NCBI GenBank assembly: GCA_044432725.1
Contig: JAWXUL010000030.1
Span: forward strand, 1 to 31,865
Reading direction: 5' to 3'
DNA: 31,865 nt
From: JAWXUK01 sp044432725
GTDB lineage: Bacteria > Bacillota > Clostridia > Oscillospirales > Oscillospiraceae
Below the pieces are notes generated by a model that made no database searches, was not told where the DNA came from, and was given only the letters and a program-made list of their open reading frames with translations. A program made the position numbers and the translations under genes. Below are positions 1 through 7,643 of the stretch, piece after piece (positions within the stretch are counted from its first letter, which is position 1; the number at the start of each line of letters is the position of its first letter).

Positions 1-64
1 AACAAGAAAGGACCACTCCTGTGACAGAGAGCTTTTTAGGTCGATTTTGTCGATATTCTGTTTT

Positions 65-94
65 ATTATAGCACATTAAACCAGCCATTGTCAA
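65..94 (-). promoter_or_regulatory. Leftward sigma-A promoter for a gene outside the window
   Basis: On the minus strand TTGACA (89-94) is followed after 18 bases by TATAAT (65-70), with TGC just upstream of the -10. Transcription would start near 58 and leave the window to the left, so a divergent gene probably begins before position 1. About 58 bases of its leader are visible and carry no obvious start codon with a ribosome-binding site. Confidence 0.6.
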
Positions 95-418
95 GGCAAA
101 GAGAGAGGAAGATCGTAACAGCATCATTTTAAGATGATTGATCTATTGCTGTGATAAAATTCCCCTGTCAAATTCCTTTTTCATCTTCAGGCAACAGCTC
201 ACAATCACTCATTTCCAAATTCTTCGACCGAAGGAAGTTCTTTAGGGCAAAAATCGTCCCACAAATTCGCTGAAATTTTACCACGGGCACTTCCTTTGGT
301 CATCGGCTATCCACCAAGGATTACGCTCAAATTTCAACTTTTTGTGCGACCAGAGGAAGTCCCTTTAGGGAAAACAATTTTTCTTGAAATTTGAAAACAG
401 CAATTATGAGGTATTGCC
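95..418. repeat. Non-coding stretch with inverted and direct repeats
   Basis: No gene is visible here. There is a stem-loop at 118-152 (ACAGCA paired with TGCTGT). A 13-base word, GACCRRAGGAAGT, occurs three times: 226-238 on plus, 289-301 on minus and 348-360 on plus. The two plus copies extend into a direct repeat through TTTAGGG and an A-rich tail (225-254 and 347-376). TGAAATTT (271-278) and AAATTTCA (329-336) form another inverted pair. The word ATCCACCAAGGATTAC near 309-324 recurs in the hairpin at 1205-1241. The stretch lies directly upstream of the promoter at 419-447, so it may be an operator region or a decayed small repeat element. Confidence 0.55.
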
Positions 419-447
419 TTGACATTTTCTTTTAAATATGGTATAAT
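419..447 (+). promoter_or_regulatory. Consensus sigma-A promoter for the malic enzyme operon
   Basis: TTGACA (419-424) and TATAAT (442-447) are separated by exactly 17 bases. The predicted start is near 454, leaving an unusually long leader of about 210 bases before the first gene at 666. Confidence 0.8.
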
Positions 448-453
448 ACTCTC

Positions 454-665
454 CATGAAGAAGTAGGGGCAGTCTAAAAAATAACTTCTATTGAGGGTAA
501 CTCATTTTAAGGATTCTGTGAAAATCTGTAAAAGACAAAGCACTGCATTTTGACCAGTTTCTGAGACAGTGATTACTGGACATCCCCATTTCTGGTCATA
601 CTTTTTGATTAAAGTGTGGTTTTATACTAATTTCCCAAAGGAAATATTGGAAGTGAGGAAACATA
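454..665 (+). promoter_or_regulatory. Long 5' leader, possibly structured
   Basis: The leader between the promoter and the first start codon can form several stems: AGAAGT (459-464) with ACTTCT (484-489), TGACCAG (551-557) with CTGGTCA (592-598), and a small TTTCC/GGAAA hairpin just before the ribosome-binding site. I do not recognise a known riboswitch or T-box motif, and no terminator-like T-run follows the stems. It could be a new cis-regulatory RNA or simply an untranslated leader. Confidence 0.3.
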
Positions 666-1139
666 ATGATTCATAAAATACCTAAAATGGGTAATCAAAA
701 TGGCTTGTTAGAGGGAGCAAGAGCTGCCAATATGCAAACTGCAAACTACATGACAGATTGTTGCATGGAAGAAGACGTCATCCGTGACGTGGTCAGTGAT
801 ATTGACGATTGCATTGATTTCATTTTAACAGGAGAAGTGCGTGAAATCCAAAGCGGTGGTATGTATGCCAATGGTGTCAATTCTGCTTATGTTGAAAATT
901 ACATCATGGCTTTCTGCGAAGCCAAACGTCATCATCTTGAACTGTTGCAACAAGAACTGATTCCGATGGACTTCATCAAATTAATTGTAGCAAAAGGTGC
1001 GCCAAAAGATTGTCGTAGTGAATTTTTAAGCATTATTATGACAAAATCATGGAAAGATATTGCCCCTGAATTTGTTCGCATAGTGGGAGACCAAGAAGAT
1101 TTCCCCCAAATGCTACAAGCACATGCTGCTTTCCTGTAA
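666..1139 (+). CDS. Hypothetical protein, 157 aa, first gene of the malic enzyme operon
   Basis: I do not recognise this family. The protein is soluble, has no signal peptide or membrane segment, and looks mostly helical. It is rich in Cys and acidic residues in the N-terminal half, with CC near residue 32 and further Cys at about 48, 84 and 116, but these do not form an obvious metal-binding CxxC motif. A GTGAGG sequence seven bases upstream supports the ATG at 666; a second in-frame ATG lies seven codons in. It is the first gene behind a strong promoter and long leader, about 135 bases before a DUF3842 gene, with malic enzyme third. Co-transcription with malic enzyme is likely, but its function is unknown. 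Confidence 0.65.
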   Translation: MIHKIPKMGNQNGLLEGARAANMQTANYMTDCCMEEDVIRDVVSDIDDCIDFILTGEVREIQSGGMYANGVNSAYVENYIMAFCEAKRHHLELLQQELIPMDFIKLIVAKGAPKDCRSEFLSIIMTKSWKDIAPEFVRIVGDQEDFPQMLQAHAAFL

Positions 1140-1204
1140 GACAACGTCAACAAGCCCTATCCTTGTCTTTGGGAAAACAAATTTTCAGATCATTTCAAAA
1201 TCAG

Positions 1205-1241
1205 AAATTGAGTGCAATCCATCAAGGATTACACTCAATTT
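1205..1241 (+). repeat. Intergenic stem-loop with the ATCCAYCAAGGAT core
   Basis: AAATTGAGTG pairs with CACTCAATTT and AATCC with GGATT, around the loop ATCAA. This gives 15 base pairs with one C-A mismatch. Only TTTTCC follows, so it is a weak terminator at best. The same core with flanking sequence appears at 309-334, and a related core sits in the central hairpin of the repeat at 12188-12348. It may be an attenuator, an mRNA-stabilising element, or a member of a genome repeat family. Confidence 0.6.
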
Positions 1242-1273
1242 TCCAATTTACAGAAAAACAAAGGAGTAGAAGG

Positions 1274-1705
1274 ATGAAAATCGTTGTCATAGATGGTCAA
1301 GGTGGAGGTGTGGGAAAGCTTCTAGTGGAAAAATTAGTGGAGCAAAGTAAAAAAGAAGAAATTTCTGTGGAAATTTATGCCATTGGCGCAAACAGTCTTG
1401 CCTCCTCTGCCATGCTAAAAGGAGGGGCGCATTATGTTGCCACAGGGGAAAATCCTGTTGTGGTCAATGTGGCTGATGCCCAGTGTATTCTGGGTCCTGT
1501 GGGCATCGTGGTGGCAAATGCCATGCTTGGGGAAATCACCCCCACCATGGCAACAGCCATTGGTTCTGGAAAAGGAAAAAAATTCCTTGTACCCATGAAT
1601 CATTGTGGTGTGTTCATCGCTGGGGTGCAAGGTGCAAAATTACCAGAATATATTGACTCTGCCGTGGCTGAAGCATATGAATATTTAAGGAGAATAAAAA
1701 AATGA
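1274..1705 (+). CDS. DUF3842 family protein
   Basis: This is a 143-aa protein resembling the DUF3842 family seen in Clostridia. It opens with MKIVVIDGQGGGVGK, a beta-strand plus glycine-rich loop like a nucleotide-binding fold. Further conserved-looking runs are GGAHYVATGENP, a segment of about ten residues ending in VGIVVANAMLGEI, and VPMNHCGVFIAGV. The frame is open upstream to 1163, but the AAGGAG at 1261-1266 points to the ATG at 1274, and the family homology begins there. It ends in an ATGA overlap with malic enzyme, so the two are translationally coupled. The biochemical role of the family is not known to me. The glycine-rich loop suggests binding of a nucleotide or dinucleotide, but that is inference. 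Confidence 0.8.
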   Translation: MKIVVIDGQGGGVGKLLVEKLVEQSKKEEISVEIYAIGANSLASSAMLKGGAHYVATGENPVVVNVADAQCILGPVGIVVANAMLGEITPTMATAIGSGKGKKFLVPMNHCGVFIAGVQGAKLPEYIDSAVAEAYEYLRRIKK

Positions 1706-2886
1706 ACTATGGAAAAGAATCTCTCAAATTACATGAACAATGGGGTGGGAAACTGGAAGTAATCAGTAAAGTCCCCGTGAAGACAAAAGAAGACCTGTCC
1801 TTAGCCTATACCCCTGGGGTGGCAGAACCTTGTCTTGCCATTGCAGCAGACCCTGAAAAAAGTTATACTTTGACAGGAAGACACAATCTTTGCGCTGTGA
1901 TTACCGACGGCTCTGCTGTTTTAGGCTTAGGGGATATCGGGGCTGAGGCAAGTATGCCTGTGATGGAGGGGAAATGTGTACTTTTTAAAGCCTTCGCAGA
2001 TGTGGATGCCATCCCTCTTTCTCTGAAAACAAAAGACGTAGAGGAATTTGTCCACGCTGTTGCTCTGATGTCAAGTTCTTTTGGTGGCATCAATTTAGAG
2101 GATATCTCTGCCCCTCGTTGCTTTGAAATAGAGCAAAAATTAAAAGAAAAATGTGATATTCCCATTTTCCACGACGACCAACATGGTACCGCAATCGTTA
2201 CCTTGGCTGGGGTAACAAACGCCCTGAAAGTAGTGGGCAAAACAGCTGATTCTGTGTCTGTGGTGATTTCTGGTGCTGGGGCTGCAGGGGTTTCTATCGC
2301 CAAATTACTCCTCTCTGCGGGATTTCCTCATGTGACCATGTGTGATATTCATGGAATCATTTACCAAGGTCGTCCAGAAATGAACTGGAGTAATGAAGAA
2401 ATGGCAAAAATCACCAATCTTTCAGGGAAACAAGGAAACCTTGCCCAAGCCATGGTGGGGGCAGATATTTTCATTGGTGTGTCAGCCCCTAATATTGTCA
2501 CCCCAGAAATGGTATCCTCTATGAACAAAGATGCCATTATATTTGCTTGTGCCAATCCCACCCCTGAAATTTTCCCAGAGCTTGCCAAAGAAGCTGGTGC
2601 CAAAGTGGTTGCTTCTGGCAGATCTGATTTCCCCAATCAAATCAACAATGTTCTCGCCTTTCCTGGGGTGTTTCGTGGGGTATTTGATGTGGGTGCAAGG
2701 GATATCAACGAAGAAATGAAGGTGGCAGCCGCTCATGCCCTTGCAAATCTTATCACTCCAGAAGAATTATCAGCAGATTATGTGATCCCCAACGCCCTAG
2801 ATCCACGGGTGGTGGCTGTGGTGGCAAAAGCGGTGGGTGATTCGGCAAAAGCTTGTGGCATTACAAGACAGCTTGCAACAAATTAG
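1702..2886 (+). CDS. NAD(P)-dependent malic enzyme (malate to pyruvate + CO2)
   Basis: The 394-aa product is a short, bacterial-type malic enzyme, which oxidatively decarboxylates malate to pyruvate and makes NAD(P)H in the cytoplasm. The N-terminal catalytic half contains LSLAYTPGVAEPC, the catalytic-Lys region MEGKCVLFKAFADVDAIP and the metal-binding FHDDQHGTA. The Rossmann half carries the dinucleotide loop SGAGAAGVSIAKLL, then FACANPTPEIFPE and FPNQINNVLAFPGVFRG. The phosphotransacetylase domain of the long MaeB form is absent. The ATG overlaps the DUF3842 stop, with AAGGAG at 1687-1692. The 3' end runs 26 bases into the convergent gene on the minus strand, and no terminator is visible. 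Cofactor preference cannot be read reliably from the sequence. Confidence 0.93.
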   Translation: MNYGKESLKLHEQWGGKLEVISKVPVKTKEDLSLAYTPGVAEPCLAIAADPEKSYTLTGRHNLCAVITDGSAVLGLGDIGAEASMPVMEGKCVLFKAFADVDAIPLSLKTKDVEEFVHAVALMSSSFGGINLEDISAPRCFEIEQKLKEKCDIPIFHDDQHGTAIVTLAGVTNALKVVGKTADSVSVVISGAGAAGVSIAKLLLSAGFPHVTMCDIHGIIYQGRPEMNWSNEEMAKITNLSGKQGNLAQAMVGADIFIGVSAPNIVTPEMVSSMNKDAIIFACANPTPEIFPELAKEAGAKVVASGRSDFPNQINNVLAFPGVFRGVFDVGARDINEEMKVAAAHALANLITPEELSADYVIPNALDPRVVAVVAKAVGDSAKACGITRQLATN

Positions 2887-3439
2887 GTAAGAGCAAATAT
2901 TCAAAAGTCACATTGGCAAAGAGCCCCAATAAACAAAGGAAGCTTCGGAAAAAATATCCTTTTGGATAGACATCCTCTTTCCTTCCCCTCCCCCATAACA
3001 AGATGGCTGCATAAAAACTTTGTAAACCCAATACAAAAAGAATGGGAACCCAAATCAGAGAAGGTAAGGCAAAGAGAAGGAACGAGGGAATCAATCCAGA
3101 TACCCCTAGTACTCTGCAAAGGGTCGAGACAGAAAATGTAAAGACAAAGCCCTCTACCCCAAAAAGGATGGGCAAGCCTAAGGTTCCCAAAAAGGAAAAG
3201 CCCATAAAAAAAGCAATAAGCGGGAATTTCATATTTCCCCACAGGACAGTCAAAAAATTCGCCTGTGTTTGTCCCTCTTTTGCCGCTTGGAGATAATCCA
3301 AAAAATAACTGGTCAAACCAACTTCTCCCGCTCCCCCAATCAGTCCTGCAAATAGAAAGCCCAGCAATCCACCCATAAAAAAACCGCCCCCCAAAAGAAT
3401 CATACCAAAAGGCAAGTCCAAATAAAACTTTTTCTTCAT
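2861..3439 (-). CDS. SpoIIM-like (DUF95) integral membrane protein
   Basis: The 192-aa protein is very hydrophobic, with about five membrane segments. The order is a short basic N-terminus, a first TM with LGGGFFMGGLLGF, a hydrophilic stretch of about 25 residues containing YLQAAKEGQTQANF, then WGNMKFPLIAFFMGF and three more TMs. The pattern of an extracellular loop followed by N.K...I.F..GF...G.P and EGF resembles stage II sporulation protein M, the membrane part of the engulfment complex in spore-formers. This is a pattern judgement, not a motif proof. I chose the ATG at 3439 because GGGGGAGG (3449-3456) sits nine bases upstream; an in-frame GTG at 3448 would overlap it. Its 3' end overlaps malic enzyme tail to tail. 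Confidence 0.55.
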   Translation of the reverse strand: MKKKFYLDLPFGMILLGGGFFMGGLLGFLFAGLIGGAGEVGLTSYFLDYLQAAKEGQTQANFLTVLWGNMKFPLIAFFMGFSFLGTLGLPILFGVEGFVFTFSVSTLCRVLGVSGLIPSFLLFALPSLIWVPILFVLGLQSFYAAILLWGRGRKEDVYPKGYFFRSFLCLLGLFANVTFEYLLLPNLLQAVL

Positions 3440-3447
3440 ATAAAACA

Positions 3448-3478
3448 CCTCCCCCTATCCTATGTGGACAGGAGGAGG
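3448..3478 (-). promoter_or_regulatory. Hairpin covering the SpoIIM-like gene's ribosome-binding site
   Basis: CCTCC, CCT and TCC (3448-3460) pair with GGA, AGG and GGAGG (3466-3478), giving 11 pairs, two A-C mismatches and a 5-base loop. In the minus-strand transcript the downstream arm contains the GGGGGAGG ribosome-binding site (3449-3456). The structure lies in the short gap after the SLH gene's stop codon, so it may act as an imperfect terminator, a translational switch, or both. Confidence 0.45.
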
Positions 3479-3491
3479 TTTATGCTTTTTA

Positions 3492-4736
3492 TCAATCAAA
3501 ATGTGTGTGGAGTTCTTCCTCTGGTTGTTCCTCTGGTTGTTCCTCTGGTTGTTCCCATGATTCTTCCTCTGGTTGTTCCCATGATTCTTCCTCTTCTGGA
3601 GGATTTTTATAATTACCAAAAATTTGTGCTGCATAATAGACGCCACCTTCAGTGATATACACTGCAATCCCCATGGTTTCATGCCCTGGGTTGATCATGG
3701 CAGAATAATGAGAAGGGCTGTTAAGCCATGCTTTGAAAATCATATCTGAAAATTCATAGGGCTGAAACCCTGCCCCCATAGTCAGATTTTCTGCAGCCAA
3801 AATATTTTCTGTGTCCTCTTGGGAAAAGACAGTGCTCCAAGCGCTTCCATCTGGTCTTGTATGTGCCCAGTTGATTACGGCTTCTTTGGCTCTGATATCT
3901 GCATAGACCACCAACTGATCTACAGAGGCTAAGATGCTCAGCCCCAGATTGTCACGGAGTTCATTTACTCTTGCAAATACATAATTTTCTATTTCTAAAT
4001 TCCCTGTTAAATCATAAGAAGAAAGGTTATATTCCTGTGAAGCCATAACCTCGTCCCCTTGGGCTAATGGCTCTAGGGATATTATCCCACTGCGCACTAA
4101 GGCATTGAGCACAACAGCCCCTTGGGCACGGGTCATTGTATCTTCTCCATTGAAATAGTTTAGCTCTTCTCCAGACACAAGATCATATTTCAATGCTGTG
4201 GCAAGATAAACCGCATAGGGAGAATTGTCAGACACGTCTGGAACTTCTCTTAAGATACCAATGGTCTCTTCCTCTGTACATAGTGGGATATAACGATCAA
4301 TCAAGATATTTGACACCATTGTCACCATGTCAAAACGAGTCAAATCTTCGTAAACATAATCTTCCCAAGCTGTAAACAAAATTTTTCTGTCCCAGCATTC
4401 TTGGATTTCGATATCAATGGTCGTCCCCACAAGACCACCTCGGAGATAACAGCTGTAAACAGAATCCTCCCACCACAAAGAAAATTCTTCCTTTTCCAAG
4501 TTACTGCGAGTAGTGCCATAAAAGCCACTGGATAGCAAAGCTGAAAATTCTGCTAGACTGAGATTGGCATCTGGGTAAAAATATCCGTCTTCAAAGCCAG
4601 TGATCAGCCCTAGATCTGACATTTGGTTGATATAGGGATAGTGCCAGTCTTCTGGATTGACATCTGTGAATTCCTTTGCCAGAGTACTGGTGGAAAGAAC
4701 CACAGCACAAAGCAGGGATAATAAAAACTTTTTCAT
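3492..4736 (-). CDS. Secreted SLH- and CAP-domain protein
   Basis: The 414-aa exported protein has a signal peptide, MKKFLLSLLCAVVLSTSTLA, probably cleaved after residue 20. A canonical S-layer homology repeat follows (FTDVNPEDWHYPYINQM and ITGFEDGYFYPDANLSLAEF). A second SLH-like unit lies near residues 165-225, so the protein is probably held on a secondary wall polymer. Residues about 255-375 form a CAP/SCP domain like those of clostridial and bacillar YkwD proteins, with INWAHTRPDGSAW, AAENLTMG, WLNSPSHYSAMI and YYAAQIFGNY; the two His and the Glu fit the CAP cavity. The tail is a Glu/Pro/Trp repeat. AAAGGAG at 4745-4751 fixes the start at 4736 rather than at the longer upstream ATG. It is expressed from its own promoter at 4930-4958. 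Confidence 0.88.
   Translation of the reverse strand: MKKFLLSLLCAVVLSTSTLAKEFTDVNPEDWHYPYINQMSDLGLITGFEDGYFYPDANLSLAEFSALLSSGFYGTTRSNLEKEEFSLWWEDSVYSCYLRGGLVGTTIDIEIQECWDRKILFTAWEDYVYEDLTRFDMVTMVSNILIDRYIPLCTEEETIGILREVPDVSDNSPYAVYLATALKYDLVSGEELNYFNGEDTMTRAQGAVVLNALVRSGIISLEPLAQGDEVMASQEYNLSSYDLTGNLEIENYVFARVNELRDNLGLSILASVDQLVVYADIRAKEAVINWAHTRPDGSAWSTVFSQEDTENILAAENLTMGAGFQPYEFSDMIFKAWLNSPSHYSAMINPGHETMGIAVYITEGGVYYAAQIFGNYKNPPEEEESWEQPEEESWEQPEEQPEEQPEEELHTHFD
3519..3590 (-). repeat. 12-bp tandem repeats encoding an acidic C-terminal tail
   Basis: Six 12-base units occur in the order A-A-A-B-A-B on the plus strand. Unit A is CTCTGGTTGTTC and unit B is CCATGATTCTTC. On the coding strand they encode EEQP- and EESW-type blocks, giving a Glu/Pro/Trp tail after the CAP domain. 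The copies are almost identical at the DNA level, which suggests recent slippage or recombination that stays in frame. Confidence 0.85.
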
Positions 4737-4929
4737 CTTCGTTTCTCCTTTGAGGCATAGCTTTTCTATGGGGGTAAGTCTAAAAAAAAGTGACAGACAA
4801 GCTGTCTTCACTGAAATCATTCGTGGCAATGAACATTTCCCTATTTTTTATTACGATATAGAAAAAATCAAAGTGATACCCATAAGAAGTATTCTCTTGG
4901 CATTTGCCTTTTTTTAGAAATTCCTTTCT

Positions 4930-4958
4930 ATTATAGCACAGCAGAAGGTAAAAAGCAA
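4930..4958 (-). promoter_or_regulatory. Sigma-A promoter of the SLH/CAP gene
   Basis: On the minus strand TTGCTT (4953-4958) and TATAAT (4930-4935) are 17 bases apart, with TGTGC before the -10 as in the promoter at 65-94. The leader to the start codon at 4736 is about 185 bases and is A/T-rich, with no clear regulatory motif. Confidence 0.65.
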
Positions 4959-4962
4959 AAAA

Positions 4963-4991
4963 AATTTCTCTCCCCATGGGGAAGAGAAATT
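4963..4991 (-). terminator. Rho-independent terminator of the DHHW gene
   Basis: AATTTCTC plus CCCC pairs with GGGG plus GAGAAATT around a CCATGG centre, with a small bulge. In minus-strand reading it is followed by a run of T (the A-run at 4957-4964). It ends the lipoprotein-MBOAT-DHHW operon about 30 bases after the stop at 5024 and lies next to the -35 of the SLH promoter. Confidence 0.8.
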
Positions 4992-5023
4992 GGTAAAGGT
5001 ATGGTTCCTTTTATGAAGGTAGC

Positions 5024-6154
5024 CTACATACCTAATTTAAACAGGTTTTTTTCATTGACAAAATTGCTGAGGGAATAAAGAACCAATACTTGGTCAATCT
5101 CATTGGCTGCCACATAAGAGGATACCCCCATATGGTAAAAACGTAAATCCAAAAGATGGATTTCAGAAAAATTTTCTGTTAAAAAAGGCGCCAAGGAATC
5201 AGAATAAGAATCTCGTATCACCAAGATAGAAGGTTTGTCTGTGTGGGCTGTCTCTATGGTACAAATGGGTTGAAGCCCCCCAAGGAAAAAGGAATACTTG
5301 TCTTTTACATCCAAATAGTCCCAAGAATACAGCACACCTTCTTCTGGAACACCGACGAAATTAGAAGTGACCTTGATATCCTCTGATTCTTCCACATAGA
5401 TGTGCATGGTGTCAGGTTTCACCCAACGCACCCCAGAGGTAGAGTAAATTGTGCCAAAAAAGCTGTCTGACACAACTCTTGGCGTGAAATGACTGAGAGG
5501 GGTGGCTTCCTCCCCCAAAGCGTTCATGATGGTTTCATAGCCATAATATGCCCCTAAAGAAGTCCAGTGATGGTCTGTGCGATAATAGATATCCTCTTCC
5601 TTGTGGCTTGTCAGCCCTTCTAAGAGAGGTACTTGGATGATGTTATCACTAAGCTGTCCATAGAACTCTTCTATCACCTGTGCTTCATTGGCTGTGGGTG
5701 CATGATTAGGGAGACGCCCGCTCCACACTTGAGAGGAAGAAGGAATCAGACCCACTGCCACAGGGATATCCACCTTCTCGCCCAAAGCATTGACATAGCC
5801 TGCATTTTTTTCCATCAATTCAGCCTCTGGTGTGTCCATTGACACCAGCAGCGTATCCTGACTACCGAAGATGACTCCGTTATTCTCATTTTTCCCAATG
5901 ACACGCTCCACCACTGCCTTTAAGGCAACCCAGTGGTCACGGAAAATAAATTGATCGTTTAGATAGGTTTCATAGCTTGTCATATAGCTACCATCCATCA
6001 TAGCTTCCACAGAAAATTCAGGAGACTGGGCGAGCTCTCTGTTTTCCGTGGGAGAAAAAGTCACATCTGCTGAAACAAAGTTCACCAGCATAAGTCCAGA
6101 AAGGCAAAAAACAAAGCCTCCCAAAACTAGTTTTTCATAAGTTTTTTTCGTCAT
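5024..6154 (-). CDS. DHHW/AlgJ-like protein (polymer O-acetylation partner)
   Basis: The 376-aa protein has an N-terminal membrane anchor (about residues 8-29, LVLGGFVFCLSGLMLVNFV) and an extracytoplasmic SGNH-like domain. YYRTDHHWTSLGAYYGYE carries the motif that names the DHHW family, and ILVIRDSYSDSLAPFL near the C-terminus matches the DSYS element of AlgX/AlgJ-like proteins. Proteins of this type work outside the membrane with an MBOAT acyltransferase to transfer acyl groups to a polysaccharide or wall polymer. The longer frame upstream lies inside the preceding gene. I use the ATG at 6154, with GAGGTG at 6161-6166. It starts 13 bases after the MBOAT stop, so the two form one unit. The polymer modified is unknown. 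Confidence 0.85.
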   Translation of the reverse strand: MTKKTYEKLVLGGFVFCLSGLMLVNFVSADVTFSPTENRELAQSPEFSVEAMMDGSYMTSYETYLNDQFIFRDHWVALKAVVERVIGKNENNGVIFGSQDTLLVSMDTPEAELMEKNAGYVNALGEKVDIPVAVGLIPSSSQVWSGRLPNHAPTANEAQVIEEFYGQLSDNIIQVPLLEGLTSHKEEDIYYRTDHHWTSLGAYYGYETIMNALGEEATPLSHFTPRVVSDSFFGTIYSTSGVRWVKPDTMHIYVEESEDIKVTSNFVGVPEEGVLYSWDYLDVKDKYSFFLGGLQPICTIETAHTDKPSILVIRDSYSDSLAPFLTENFSEIHLLDLRFYHMGVSSYVAANEIDQVLVLYSLSNFVNEKNLFKLGM

Positions 6155-6167
6155 TTTCAACACCTCA

Positions 6168-7574
6168 TTAAAATCTTGCATACAAGAATGGATTGTAACT
6201 GGAATCCACCAAATACGCCAAGGAGACCACAAGCCCCAAGAACATCAAGAACAAGCCCAGTGGCATTTGCACAGACTCCTTTAATTTATGGAATTGCTTC
6301 TTGGGGAAAGGAGTGGAAGCAATACTTGCTACCACAAGTAAAGGGAGATAAGAGAAGAAGTAGTAAACAAATCTCTCATCTATTGGTGGGACTGCCCCAA
6401 AGCCAAACATCACCTTGAGATACTCGCCTAATCTGGCAAAATCTTCGATGGCGAAAATGGTCCACGATATCAAGATGAAAAAGAGTGTATAGCAATGCCC
6501 TAGGAAAGTAGGTGCTTTGCTTAGTACCTTTCCCAAAAATTCTCGCTCTATGATGAGTAGCACAAAGAAGTATAGTCCCCACAAAAGGAAATTCCAACTT
6601 GCCCCGTGCCAAAAACCAGTGGCTGCCCAAACAAGGAAAAGATTAAACATCACTCTGCCCTTGCTTTTCCGATTCCCTCCTAAGGGGATATAGAGATACT
6701 CCCGAAACCATGAAGAGAGGGAGATGTGCCAACGTCTCCAAAAATCTGTGATTGATTTGGAAATATAGGGATAGTTAAAATTCCCTGAAAATTCAAAGCC
6801 TAACATTCTCCCTAAGCCCACTGCCATATCAGAATAGCCAGAAAAATCAAAATAAATCTGGAAGGTAAAGGCAAGTACGCCAAGCCATGCGCCCAATACA
6901 GAAAGCTGATTTGTGGGGAGCTGTTGATATTGTTCCCATAACCACCCCATGGCATTGGCAAGCAGAACTTTTTTGCTCAATCCAATGATGAAAATCTCGA
7001 TGCCAGAGACAAAACGAGATAGCTTATGGGTACGAGCATCCAGCTGTGCGCCCAAATCTTTGTATTTCAAAATAGGTCCTGCAATCAGCTGTGGGAACAA
7101 GGTAACAAAAGCACCGAAATTTATGATATTACGCTGTGCTTTGGCATCCCCTCGGTAGACATCTACAGTATAGCTCATAGTTTGAAAAGTATAAAAGGAA
7201 ATCCCAATGGGTAGATGAATGGTGGCAAATTCCATTGCGCCAGTCATCCCAAAGTTTTGCAAGGTTTCTACAAATAGATTGGTATACTTGAAATAGCCTA
7301 GCAAACAAAGATTGAAGAGAATACTAGAGGCAACAGCACATTTCGCAAGAGTATCTTTCCCCTGATTTTTGAACTTTTCCACCAGTAACCCATGGGTGTA
7401 ATCAATCAAGATAGACGCCACCATGATCAAGACGAAAATCTGCTCTCCCCAAAAGTAAAAGAGAAGGGACGCACACAGAAGGGTGAAATTCCGAAAACGT
7501 GGTGGGGTGAGATAATACAGTGCTAGGCAAATAGGCAAAAATATGGTAAGAAATAGGGGCGTTGAAAATATCAT
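6168..7574 (-). CDS. AlgI-like MBOAT family O-acyltransferase
   Basis: The 468-aa polytopic protein moves acyl (usually acetyl) groups across the membrane for polymer modification, as AlgI and PatA do. Recognisable segments are LTPPRFRNFTLLCASLLFYFWGE near the start, LPIGISFYTFQTMSYTVDVYRG, the RRWHISLSSWFREYLYIPLGGNRK signature, and the catalytic-His segment GFWHGASWNFLLWG. Length and order fit the family. The start is the ATG at 7574 with GAGGT at 7581-7585; the frame extends upstream but without a ribosome-binding site. Its gene lies between a DUF4358 lipoprotein and a DHHW protein, a grouping I know from other Firmicutes. Teichoic acid, peptidoglycan or a secreted glycan are all possible substrates. 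Confidence 0.93.
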   Translation of the reverse strand: MIFSTPLFLTIFLPICLALYYLTPPRFRNFTLLCASLLFYFWGEQIFVLIMVASILIDYTHGLLVEKFKNQGKDTLAKCAVASSILFNLCLLGYFKYTNLFVETLQNFGMTGAMEFATIHLPIGISFYTFQTMSYTVDVYRGDAKAQRNIINFGAFVTLFPQLIAGPILKYKDLGAQLDARTHKLSRFVSGIEIFIIGLSKKVLLANAMGWLWEQYQQLPTNQLSVLGAWLGVLAFTFQIYFDFSGYSDMAVGLGRMLGFEFSGNFNYPYISKSITDFWRRWHISLSSWFREYLYIPLGGNRKSKGRVMFNLFLVWAATGFWHGASWNFLLWGLYFFVLLIIEREFLGKVLSKAPTFLGHCYTLFFILISWTIFAIEDFARLGEYLKVMFGFGAVPPIDERFVYYFFSYLPLLVVASIASTPFPKKQFHKLKESVQMPLGLFLMFLGLVVSLAYLVDSSYNPFLYARF

Positions 7575-7643
7575 AAGATTACCTCTTTTCTGATTGAGTG
7601 GGTGGGTGGAAAGGCTATGTCTATTACAAGTTCTGATATGTAT

